DNA from: Calamus simplicifolius
Lineage: Eukaryota > Streptophyta > Magnoliopsida > Arecales > Arecaceae
NCBI GenBank assembly: GCA_900491605.1
Contig: UESW01001883.1
Span: 149,259-213,258 of the forward strand
Reading direction: 5' to 3'
Length of the DNA stretch: 64,000 bases
Under the pieces are notes generated by a model. It ran no database searches and was not told where the DNA came from. It worked only from the letters and a program-made list of their open reading frames with translations. The first letter of the stretch is position 1. Every line of letters begins with the position of its first letter. Positions 12,491 through 23,400 of this stretch are shown here, one piece after another. Both the position numbers and the translations under genes were made by a program.

Positions 12491-13011
12491 CAATGATTTT
12501 ATTTTTTATTCAATTTTTTCAAATAAAATACCACACATCTTAAACCAAATCCATGTAATTGAAAATTAGGAGTACTGCCTAGAACACTTGCCAGATAATC
12601 GAAGTAATTCACCTCATCACTCCAACTATAAATTACAACAACGTAATTTCACACAAAACAAAAAGCAATCCTGCTTGACGAATTCACAAAAACAGGCATA
12701 CAGATTCAAAATCGAATCATCATCACAGCATCACCAATCATCCAATTCCTCATATCACACACCAAACCGTAAAACCAAGGTTGTCGCTAATCCAGGAAAG
12801 GACGTAAAATAAAAAGCAGCAGAACAAGAAAACCCTAGAATCGGCAAGAAAAGAACAACGCTCCAAAAATCATCACCGATGCCTTCTCAAAAAAGGAATC
12901 GAATTGAAGAAGAAAAAGCTGAACCGAACTCCAAAAAATAAAAAAAAAAAAAAAACAAAAACAAAAACAAAAAAAGGGGGTATTTTGTACTAACAGAGAG
13001 AGCGAGAACGA

Positions 13012-13230
13012 ACCTTCTATCCTTGGAGAATTCCACCTCTGTGGGAAAGCAGGGGAGAACGGGTCGGAGCCTCGGAGGAAAACTGGACGAAACCTCAACC
13101 CTAGATCTCGATGGCGTGCGGGAATGGGAAAGAAGACGGAAAGACGAAAGGACGACGAGCGAGCGAGCGAGCGAGAGAGAGAGAGAGGGGAGGAAGAGTC
13201 AGAGAAGAAAAGTCGTTTATATTTTATGAT
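13012..13230 (-). promoter_or_regulatory. Candidate first (5'UTR) exon and promoter-proximal CT-rich tract
   Basis: On the minus strand a CT-rich microsatellite with gctcgctcgctcgc leads into GC-richer sequence ending in a donor-like AG|GTTCGT at about 13012. This resembles a plant promoter/leader and could pair with the acceptor at 7553. The link rests only on splice-like motifs and composition; an unrelated promoter is equally possible. Confidence 0.35.
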
Positions 13231-14558
13231 GTCTTTATATTTTAAAGAGGGAAAGGAAGGAAATGAACGAAAGAGAGAGGGAATTAAAAACGAAGGGAAG
13301 AGTCCCGGAAATGGCTGCTCTACGGATTCGGAGACCCCCAAAAGTCGTTTTAACGTTGAGCATTCATCTCTCTCTCTCTCTTTCTTTTTTTTTTATTTTT
13401 TTTATTTTTTATTTTTTATTTAGATTGATGTTGACTTGGCATCGGTCACGTGAGGCCCACGTGTGATTCGAAGTTGAGTGGGACTGCGATCAAGGATTCA
13501 AGGTCAAGCAGACGCTTTTCCGAGAGCCTGACACCCTTGGTGGGTGGCCACCATTCTGGAAGTAGTTGGCAGAATTTTTTTAAAAAAAATATATATTGAT
13601 ATCTTGAATAAATAAAAATAAATGTTAATCCATATAGTATATATATATTTTGATATTAATTATAGTTTTTTAATGATAAATAGCAAGGTTATAAATTGCA
13701 TATGCTTTTTGTTATGTTGCTGTCAATTTTATAATTTGTTTTAAAATTATAAAATAAAAATTATTTAAGTACAATAAGACAAAAATCATTCTGTTTTTAA
13801 ATTTACTTTTTTTAAATACATACAAAAAAAAGTAAAAAAAAAAGTCATATAGGATGATATCTTAGGACATAGGAAGGACTGATGTTACAAAATACAAATA
13901 AATCTAATGTAATTAAATTTTTTTTATATTTTACATATTATTATAATTATAAATTATAATTTTTTTTAAACTATAAAGAAAGATTGCGGCACCTCTTCTA
14001 TTCATTGCTTCTTTTTTTTTAACCAAAAATAAAAAGAAAAAAAAATCATATTACCAATTAATATTAGGCAAGGTATGGTGAGTTAAAATTTCTATCTTTA
14101 TTCTTGGCTTAAGTTAATGACAAATTTAAGAAATCAAGATTTTTGAAGTATTTTTACATAGATTATGTTTATCATATTGGTTATAGATCAAATCAATCAA
14201 TGTCTATTTTTGAGCTCATATCTCTGTTTCTGTAATTAGTTTAGTTTATAAATCACATGATAGATCAGATTTATCTCCAAGTTTAGCAGATTCTATCAAT
14301 AAAGTATGGCTGTCAACCTGTCCAAGTCTTTGCTTACTGATTGCTTTAATGGGAGCCACATCTTGACTTTAACTTGAGTCAATTCAGAATTTTTGGCCAC
14401 ATGAGTAAGGTAATATTGCTTGAACATGGTTGGTCATCTAAGTGAATAAGTCCACAAACTATTTTAGCTAGCTAAGCTTAAGTTATTTGCCAATGGTCTA
14501 ATTTATCTTTAATATCCTAAAAATATAGATAATTTATTGCATAAAGCAAGGATTACAC
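13231..14558. other. AT-rich intergenic sequence, nothing recognised
   Basis: Contains a T-rich tract at about 13381-13420 and many A/T runs. No coding potential was seen. Confidence 0.6.
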
Positions 14559-14720
14559 AACTTAACTCAACTCAACTTAACTACATGGGTCAGCTACATA
14601 AATCTACTTTCTTCATTTTGTTCTGTTCAGGACTAAGTTGATACTCAAATTATAAATAATTATATTTTTTAATCATTATATCCATTTAAATTAACCTTTA
14701 TTTCTACCTTTAAATTAAAT
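14559..14720 (-). mobile_element. RTE-type LINE 3'-end fragment
   Basis: On the minus strand this matches the 3' end of the LINE copies at 40381 and 50852: tataattatttataatttga, then gtcctgaacagaacaaaatg, then a gttgagttgag tail. It is a short 5'-truncated remnant. Confidence 0.7.
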
Positions 14721-15128
14721 AAATAATTAAAAAAAATATCAAGCCGAATATACCTTCTAAGATTTCATATAAATAATGCAAATGCTAAAAAAAAAAAAAA
14801 AGTTTACTTCAAAAATCAAGTCCATGTCCCACCATTCTCCTTCTGTTTGTTTTTGTTGGAGGAAGAAAAGGGAAAAGAGAATGGATGAATCTTCAACATC
14901 GCAACGTGACAAGAGAAGCACACAAAGAAGACCAGTGGGTTTCGCCTCTGTTTGCTTTTTCTTCCAATATAAATAATCATCTGACATCATCTTGTTGAAC
15001 GATAGGACTTCAGATTTAATAGCTCGGTGGCCTCATCATCTTGATCTTTAGCGATTGCTGTAATAATCCAATGAGAACAGAGAATCGGTCAAGATGAAGC
15101 ATAGTTAATGGCAAGAATGACCTACACC

Positions 15129-15540
15129 GCACCCAAAAGAAAAAAAAAAAAAGTCTAGCACTAAGATTATTTTTCGCACCTGCCATAGAAGTATACAAAT
15201 AGTCTCTTCCCTCTTTATCACTCAGCAAAATATATTTTATCAATTTATATACATATTTCTTAAAAGTATTAATAAATTTTACCTTGAGCTAATGTATAGC
15301 ACCCAAAAGGGCAAAAAAAAAAAAAAAAAAAAGTCTAGCACTAAGATTATTTTTCACACCTGTCATAGAAGTAGTCCCTTCCCTCTTCATCACTCAGCAA
15401 AATATAATTTATCAATTTATATACATTTCTAAAAAACATTAATAAATTTTGCCTTGAGCTATATAACACCCAAAAGAAACATAAAAAAAAAAGTCTAGCA
15501 CTAAGATTATTTTTCACATCTGTCATGAAAGTATACCGTA
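15129..15540. repeat. Tandem repeat of about 170 bp, three copies
   Basis: Each copy starts with an A-run then gtctagcactaagattattt, and continues with tcactcagcaaaatata and ttgagctaatgtatagcacc. The third copy is cut short. A fourth diverged copy lies at 16085-16205. Confidence 0.85.
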
Positions 15541-16202
15541 AGGACTTATTTCATTATAAGAAAGTAAAATAAATTTCATTATAAAAAAGTAAAACGAATA
15601 AGATTTATATCAACTTGAAACATCACAGTTTAAAATGATCCAATTAGTACTTATTCTAGGCCCGCAAATCTACAAACATATTTCGTTACAAGAAAGCAAG
15701 ACAGATAAGGTCCATACCAATTTGAACCATCAAATCCCAAAAAAGATCCAATTGGTACTTGTCCATCTTCCTTAACTAGTTATAAATCATTAAATCTTTC
15801 CTTAAATTTTCTATATGGAACTAAATAGTAGGGTATCACAATCTACTTTTCTTATAGAGATGACATCCTCATCGCCAAAGGCACATGATTGCATTCATTA
15901 AATAGATTCAAGAGGTAGCTTCTATCATATGGATGTAGCATTTTATCTTGTATAGCACTTAGCTTCTGTACTTCAACTTGGGTCATCACGGTCCAAAAAA
16001 GATTCAATTGATACTTGTTCATTTTTCTTAACTGATTATAAACCATTCAATCTTTTCTTAATTTTTCGATGTGAAACTAAATGAGAGGGTATCGCATATA
16101 CAAATAGCTCTTCACTCTTTATCACTCACCAAAATAAAATTTATCAATTTATATACATATTTCTGAAAAATATTGATAAATTTTACCTTGAGCTAATATA
16201 CA

Positions 16203-16241
<39 letters not shown>

Positions 16242-16895
16242 CAAATGTTTAAGAAAAGGAATCTTTGAAACAAGCTTAGGTGCTCCTCATGCGGCATGCC
16301 TCTATTCTCGTGTTGCACCAATCTCAACTACCATATGGGATAGAGAACTGAGGGTAGACAAATAACAACACCCTTCTGCTTGTGTAGAGAAGATGGTTGC
16401 TTGTTTCTTATCAATTCGGTTAGGAAGCACATCTGACGCATGTTTCTAAAATATATAATATAAATTTAGGTGCGAGGGAAGAACAAAGCAAATGTGATAG
16501 ATATTAATTAATTTGTAAGCAATCACCAGTTGCATGGAATGGATTGAAGCGTGATGTAAACACGATGCCAAACCTGGCCCTCAATACAAGTTGGGTAAAA
16601 CTTCAGTTCTCCCTCAACGTATCTGCTTTTAGATGGCAACGAACCTCGCCGTCCAAGTAAGAGATGGAGATTTAATTCTGATAGCTGTGGTTCTTAAAAC
16701 TACATGAAGAAAATAACTACCTATTAGGATAGTGATAGAGTCCCACTGTAATGTAGAACCATTCTTTGAGCATCAATGATTCAAGTGCCTGACCGCTGAA
16801 AGTTAATTGTCAATCTCAAAGTAATAAATCTATTCTGATTATTCAAAAAAAAAAATATAGATTACATATTTGAAATACAAAAATAAATTTAATAT
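15541..16895. other. AT-rich intergenic sequence with a detached repeat copy
   Basis: Holds a diverged copy of the 15.1-kb repeat at about 16085-16205 and a (CT)n tract at about 16206-16239. A local duplication around gtaaaa(t/c)(g/a)aat and ttggtacttgt(c/t)cat is visible at 15.6-16.05 kb. No gene was seen. Confidence 0.55.
16206..16239. repeat. (CT)n microsatellite
   Basis: An uninterrupted run of ct dinucleotides about 34 bases long directly follows a diverged copy of the 15.1-kb repeat. Confidence 0.95.
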
Positions 16896-17637
16896 TGATA
16901 TGGCTGATCAAACCGCTTTAGAGTTAACGAAGGACGCAATTGATGGAACTCCCCTCGGCCTCGGCCTCAGACCTCGAGTCCCCTTAGCCTCGGATCTTAG
17001 GTCTCCTCGGCCTCGGACCTCGAGTCCCTTTGGCCTCGAAACTCAGGTCCCCTCGGCCTTCAGCTGCGGGTCCCCTGGCCTTAGGCCTCAAGTCCCCTTG
17101 GCCTCCGACCTTAGGTCCCTTCTACCTCGAGCCGCGTGATACTACCGCGTGGCCCACCAACCGTCTGCAGCTGCCACGTGGCTCATTAACCATCTGCAAA
17201 TGCGCATGGCTACTACCCGTAACGGCGCACGCCTGATACGACTAGGCTCACCTACCATCTGTGGCGCCGCGCCTGGCAGATGGCTGACGGGGCAAGATAC
17301 CTCTGATATGCTCAATGTCGGTTGCGACCTGTCTCTGTCAGGCTGGCCACCTATCCGCCGGATTACGACACCTCGGAATTAGCTATCTTCTGAAAGCGGA
17401 AAAGGGGATCTTCGAACAAGTATAAGAACCCACACTCACAACAAGGAAAGGGATCTGCACTCAAGCTCTCTAGCTATTTTTCTACTAGTTCTTTTCTTCA
17501 CTATTTTCGAGTCGCTTACTTGAGCATCGGAGGGTCCTTATCGGTACAATTGGTCTCCGGGACTTTCTTGCAAGAGCTTCTTCGAGAAAGAGGATCTCCG
17601 TCTCCCGGCGTTGGAGGAACGTAACTTGGCGGTAACA
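16896..17637 (+). mobile_element. Solo LTR (742 bp) with 5-bp TSD
   Basis: The unit begins TGATATGGCTG and ends GGTAACA, and is flanked on both sides by AATAT (16891-16895 and 17638-17642), a 5-bp target duplication as expected for LTR retroelement integration. Inside are a tandem cctcggcctcgg / gagtcccc array (about 16950-17130), a TATA-like tataagaa (about 17421), and a 3' part with gagcatcggagggtcc then gggactttcttgc that resembles the other gypsy LTRs in the window. No internal element remains, so it is the product of LTR-LTR recombination. Open frames inside it are not genes. Confidence 0.9.
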
Positions 17638-18308
17638 AATATTATAACATAATAATATTATAATATAATTGCAATAATATTATTATATTACATTATATAA
17701 TATCAGTTCGTATCATCTTAAAATATTAATTTACTATTATTATAAACATATTATGGTAATATAGTAATTATATTATATTACAATCAATGTGAATGAAAAT
17801 CTAAATCATTCATCCAAAATTATAAATCATTTTCATATTCTGGATAGTTGCCATTGTACTTTTATGTGACTATGATGTGGATGATATTGCATAATTTGCA
17901 TTATGATTTTATTATAGTATTTTTTTTTACATTTTGATCTATTTATTTATCAAATAAATATCAAATTGAGTACATGTATTAAAAAAATTTAAAAAACCAA
18001 TTTTTTAAGCTTACAATTAAAATCAAAATTTTGGATTGATTTTGATCTCTAAATTTAGACCAACCGTACATTAACAATAAAAATCAACCTAATTCTGGTT
18101 ACAATTTCTGTGAACAGACATAGGGAAGGAATGATCTTGATTTTTGAAACCAATAAAATCTAATTTTAATTTTGGCATCGAATCAAATGGGCCATAATCT
18201 CAGTGAAGTAGAGAGTGAGAGAGAAAGAGAGAGAGAAGTAATTATTAAAAGCTTATATTTATTCCACCTAAAATGGTAAATGGTGATACCGCTAGACCGA
18301 CTTGTACA
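17638..18308. other. AT-rich spacer
   Basis: Very AT-rich, with many tat/att runs. A (GA)n-rich stretch lies at about 18205-18238. No gene was seen. Confidence 0.6.
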
Positions 18309-18317
18309 CCCACACGT

Positions 18318-19359
18318 GAGTAGTTTTTTAAACCGGTGCCAAAAGGCACCGGTTTTAAAATAAAGGATGGAAATTAAAAATTTTATCAAAATGGTGTTAA
18401 AATAGAAAATGCCATTTGAAATGACATTTTTTACTCCACGTCATCATTTCCTGGTTCGGCCCGGTCAGCGGGGTTGGGTAGAAATCGCGATTTCATTTGA
18501 GTTGATATCGCCACTTAAAATAGCCACATGGTGTGGCGATTTCATTTAACTTAAACTCTCCATAGCGGTTTCTATCCCGAAATCGCCACTCCAAGTAACG
18601 ACTTTCTTGTGGACTTAATTTTCTATGGGGACTTAAACGCTACGAATCCCTCCCTTCGCATAATCTTCTAGCAAATTAAAAGAGGGTTAGATTGTGGTTA
18701 ATGATTCAGTATCAATCAGAATTATCTTGTTATATCTATTATCTTGTTAATCAGAATTATCTTGTTATATCTATTATCTTGTTAATTAAATTATCTTGTT
18801 ATACCTATTATCTTGTTAATTAGAATTATCTTGTTATATCTATATTATCTTGTTATCTATTATCTATAACAAGATAATAGATATAATAATCAGAATTATC
18901 TTGTTATACCTATTATCTTGATAATAGGTATAACAAGATAATAGATAATAGAGGGTTAGGATCGCTGGGAGGCTCCGAGCGTTTAAGAAGGGATCGTGAT
19001 CGGGAGAAAATATGTAGAAGGAGTGGCGATCTAAACTGAATTGAAATCGCCACTTCAAGTGGCAATTTCAATGATTTCATCCCTGAAATGCCACTTCAAG
19101 TGGCGATTTTACTTGGACTAGAAATCGCTATTTCAAGTGGGATTTCAACCTCTTTGAAATCGCCACTTGAAGTGGCGATTTCTAGTTGTCCCGTCAGCAA
19201 CCCTGCTGACGGGGTCGAATCAGGAAATGATGATGTGGAAGTAGAAAACGTCATTTCAAATGGCGTTTTCTACTTTAACACAATTTTGATAAAAACTTTT
19301 GTTTTCATCCTTTGTTTTAAAATCGATGCCTTTTTTGCACCGGTTTAAAAAAACTACTC
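18318..19359. mobile_element. Mutator-type foldback element, 1042 bp, long TIRs, 9-bp TSD
   Basis: The left end (gagtagttttttaaaccggt) is the inverted counterpart of the right end, which read on the minus strand is gagtagtttttttaaaccgg. The inverted similarity continues for roughly 250 bp (aaataaaggatg, tttgataaaa(t/c), aaatg(g/a)cattt, catcatttcctg). Flanks are cccacacgt (18309-18317) and cccacatgt (19360-19368), a 9-bp duplication with one mismatch. A 9-bp TSD and long TIRs are the Mutator/MULE hallmark. There is no transposase frame, so it is non-autonomous. The arms also hold short inverted gaaatcgccactt / aagtggcgattt motifs. Confidence 0.88.
18715..18955. repeat. Internal ttatcttgttat array with inverted copies
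   Basis: The centre of the foldback element holds repeats of attatcttgttatatctatt, about 25-40 bp apart. Inverted copies (ataacaagataatagata) follow at about 18866 and 18927, so this part can fold into its own hairpin. Confidence 0.85.
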
Positions 19360-19368
19360 CCCACATGT

Positions 19369-19857
19369 TCTAACTTTTATTATTGTCCATTCTTTCTCGG
19401 GTTGACCCCTCTTCGACGGCCATCCAAATACGTCCTTTAACGGATAGAAACTTCTATTTTTACGCATATGTATATTTTTAGTTTGTCGCAGTGGCAAATT
19501 CCTCACCAGTGTTTGGATCCTATCCAGAAATCAAAATACTAGTGAACTTCTGGTTTTAAACCAGCAATTTATTCTGAGGTGTTGGTTTTTCAACTATCCT
19601 TTTGATGGCTTTTAAGGCAATCGAGGATTATACAATTAGTAGATTCTCTCTATTAAGCCCTACTATACTATTATACAGTAGATTTTGTGCTATGCTATCG
19701 CAAAGCACCTATACCCACTTTTCACTAGTATTGCTTCAGTAGTGAATTTATTGATGGAGCTTCTCTCTTTAGGGGCGAGACTAGATAATATATAGATAAA
19801 ATCTCAAAATCCTCTGGTCTTATCAAGTGTTTAGTTACCAGTTTTCATGGTTTCTTA
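19369..19857. other. Intergenic spacer
   Basis: No gene, RNA or clear repeat was recognised. Confidence 0.5.
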
Positions 19858-20250
19858 AGTAGTGTTTGAAATAGAAAATAAGAGAGAGGATATCCCTCTT
19901 ATTTTCAAAAACTATAACTATAAAAAATAGCTCAATTTATTTCCTAAAAAATGCAGGAATAGCTGGTTATCCAAAAACTATAATTATAAGAATAGCTGGG
20001 AATAAAGTTAATCAAAGGGATAACTCATGATTAACCATAGATTATCCCCTCAATTTATTCCCTAGAAAATTTAGGAATAGCTGGTTATCCCTTCAAATAA
20101 AAGTAAAAAAAAAAGTTATCCTATATATTTACCTTTTTGCATTTGATATGATGAATGGGATAGCCAAGAGATATCTTTAGAAATAGCCAGGGAATAAACT
20201 CTACCCCGTGCACTTATCCATGGATAATATTTTTTCTATCAAACACTACC
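19858..20250. mobile_element. Tourist/PIF-Harbinger-type MITE (393 bp), TSD TTA
   Basis: The left terminus AGTAGTGTTTGA and the right terminus read inverted, GGTAGTGTTTGA, form a terminal inverted repeat flanked by TTA at 19855-19857 and 20251-20253. The interior has repeated ggataaccagctattcc-type motifs and no coding frame. It is related to the MITE at 41322 by its termini. Confidence 0.85.
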
Positions 20251-20329
20251 TTATAAACAACTGTCTTTGCCTCACACTAATCTTACTAGGTGAATGTTCT
20301 TGTTGCAAGTCAAGAATTCCAAAGCAGGG

Positions 20330-20486
20330 CTAATACGGGACATTCCTTGGAAGATTTCTTATAACATTACTCTTTGTTCCAATCTTTGAGCGCATCGCCT
20401 CTACCCCATTCTGATTCATCCGCTTCAGAACTTTCATCCCCAGAAGCTGCTCTTTCGACTGCACTGTTGCCAACATAGTTAGCTGC
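20330..20486 (-). CDS. REIL1: REIL gene A, coding exon 5 and stop
   Basis: 157 nt ending in TAG. It codes QLTMLATVQSKEQLLGMKV and the conserved C-terminus SNVIRNLPRNVPY. Relative to gene B the first codons have lost three bases and the YRSMG block. Confidence 0.9.
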
Positions 20487-23400
20487 CTGCAAGACAGAAG
20501 ATCGCTGTTCATAACCCCAACCCAACTTACAAAAAAATAAATGTTAAAAGAAGTAAATAAGAAAAGAATCAAAGTGAGATTTATAGTAATGCCATAACAT
20601 TTATGATTCACATCTATAACATTATCAGTAATTATCAGTCATGAAATTTATGGAGCCAGTTGATAATGATAGTTCCTGTGATGGGGGGCCTCATTAGGAA
20701 CATAAGAACCACTGGGAGCTGATCAAGGAAAATCCCAATCCTTCAACTATGCTTGGTTCATGTACAATCCAGAGGTACACAATACACTGCAACCAACCCC
20801 ACCCCCCCCAAACAAAAAAAAAAACAACACACAGGAAAAAAAGAAAAGGGAAATGAATTATCAACTAGAGGCTGTAGGTTGCATGAACAGAGAATCAAAT
20901 AAATATACTATTGATGACATGCAGTTTTCCAATGTTAATTTAAATAAAAATGAGGGGTCACATACCTTGAAGCTAATGAGATTGCTTGAGCAATGTCTCT
21001 TGCGGGAGAAGGCCGTGGCTTCTGGCGGTAGTAACGCAGAAATTCCCGAGATCCAAGAGTTCGAACAAGTACACCATCATCAGTCCTTCGTGTTAAGATG
21101 AGCTCAGATCCACCCGTTCCAAGCTGAACCCTGTTTGCCATATCATCTGCAGCCACCAACTGCCTACCATCTGCATCCAAATAGCTAACAAAAGAATACC
21201 ATAACACAGTCAGAATGGCACAAAATTTTGAAACTATCACAAATGAAAGCAAATTCATTTGTCAAGTGTAATTGAATTTCTCATCTATTTTTGCAGTATT
21301 ATCTACTAGTCTTAGGCATGTGAAATGCGAATGCTCAATTAAAGGAAAAAGGAAGTTTAGAGCGATCAAATGGAAGAGGTTTAAAAAGCAACTTTTTTAC
21401 TTCCACGAACAAGGATAAACTTCATGCTCCACACATCCCTAATAACCAAAATTACTACAACAATTATTTTTAAATTCTCACGATCCACGATCTGGATCTT
21501 GGGTGAGGTTAGAACTTTACATACTGCCCAAGTAGCATTATAGGTATACGGCCTTTACAATTACTCAACTATCACAAACAGACCTAGCAATCAACTAGCA
21601 GGCTTATTAGGGTATTTAACTACAGAAAGTAAAGAAAAAGAAATGTACAAGTTTGTGGAATTAAAAACGCCAGGAAAACCTTCATAACTTTACAATCATT
21701 TGCTAAACCTGATTTCTTTCTTTTTTCTTTTTTGGGAGGAGGGGGGGGGGGGGGAAGGGGGGCATGCGTGTATAGTGAAAATGGCTTCAGACTCATGTTT
21801 ATCTTGTTAGACATGCTATATTTGGGATTACAACTGTGGAAACTAAACTTTGTACATTGGCCATACTGCTTTCCATTCTCTGTTCATCTACCGTCACAAT
21901 TGTTGCACTTTTCCAACTTCCACATTGCTTTATAATTTTAATGTTTTTTATAGAAAACAGCAAGGATCTTGGGATCCACGATCTGATCCATATATTGTAA
22001 AATCTACCACTTCATGATTTACACCTCAATATTGAATCTTGATCTTACAACAATGATGCTAACAATCTAAAAAACAATTTTCATATCCCTTTATTCTTTT
22101 AATATTTCTAAAAGAAATCAGCAAGTCCCAGGGGATCAATGATCTGATCCCTATCCAATCCCTCCCCCCATGATTTATACCTTGATCGACCTAACAACAT
22201 TGATGATAACAATCCAAATCCATGAAACAGGTCAAAAAATGATTCTATACTTGCATTAAAATTAAGAATTGAAAAGTTTCGGAGATCACCTGCTGCTGTA
22301 ATCATAGAAATCTTCCAAGTCCCCATCATCGTCATCACCTCCATCTCCATATCGTAATTTGCAATGACCTTTAGCTATAATGTGCTTCCTTATAGCTTCC
22401 AAGCTTTGAAAAGAATGGCATCTCTCATTGCAATAAAGACACGTGAAGTCCCTTTTCACCTGGGAAGGGAAAAGAAGCAATTGGAGGTTTCAGTCAACAA
22501 GATTTTAGAAATGACATATACGAAGTGTGACATTCAAAAGACGCTGGTTCTTCCATTACCTTTAGGCCAGCATATGTAAGCAAGCCCTCAGGGTCCTTCA
22601 AATATTCAATATCAGGTATGAAAAATCCATGCCGCTTATGCAAGTGAACCATGCAGCTTTCTACGTCATGATGTTTTCGGTCACATATGAAACAGCACAA
22701 AGGGTCCAAGTCTTCAACTTCATCCATGTCAGCAGCATGATCAGCAGCAGAGACAGAACTCTGTTCATTTACATGCAGATTAGTCAGAGATTCAGATTCC
22801 ATTTCCAGCTCATCATCTCTGTCAACCTCCATTTGTCCACCATTGCTCTCTTCACTTTTGTCACCATCCATTTCTCTCAGAGCTGAGGAGTGGCTTGACA
22901 ATGTTGATTTGCTTGGCATGAGCCCAGCAATTGGCTTAATTATAGTAGTTCCTGCAACTGCATGATACAATTCTTGAGAAGCTTTCATAGCATGAGCTCG
23001 TGATTTGAGATGCTGAGCATGAGCCGTGGAACTCGTATACTCCTTCCCACAAAGAGCACAACTATGCAGCATTGAGGTTGCACTTAACTTGTTTCTCTCT
23101 TCAGCTAGGGCCGACTGCCTAGCCTGAAATAATGCTTCAGTTACCCCTGGGACTCCTGCTACCTGATTCAGATGAACAGTCAAATAATAAACGTATGGAA
23201 GTTTTTCCCTAAGAGAAAACCAGCAGTATAGTACGAAAAGCAAATGTCAAAGTTGTTGTTGCTGAAATCCATCCTCCGAATCGGGCGCGAAGGGGGCTTC
23301 GAGACGGGCTTCCTCCTAGGCGGACCTGCAAGACAGTCCTCATGCGAGAAGGCATTGGGGGTGGCCCTCTGCGGAAGACCCTCCGACGCTCAAGTCAGTG

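Larger units (their letters stand above)
7553..13011 (-). other. Long AT-rich intron or upstream region of the DUF1644 gene
   Basis: About 5.5 kb without a recognisable coding exon. It contains the tandem repeats at 11148-11247 and 11416-11870, a LINE-like fragment near 12.2-12.5 kb and an A-rich simple repeat (about 12930-12977). If the CT-rich segment near 13.0-13.2 kb is the first exon, this is its intron; otherwise part of it is promoter. Confidence 0.4.

Noticed and set aside
12835..13341. 168-codon minus-strand frame rich in Phe/Ser
   Set aside because: It is driven by CT-rich and A-rich simple sequence in a likely promoter/leader; there is no domain.
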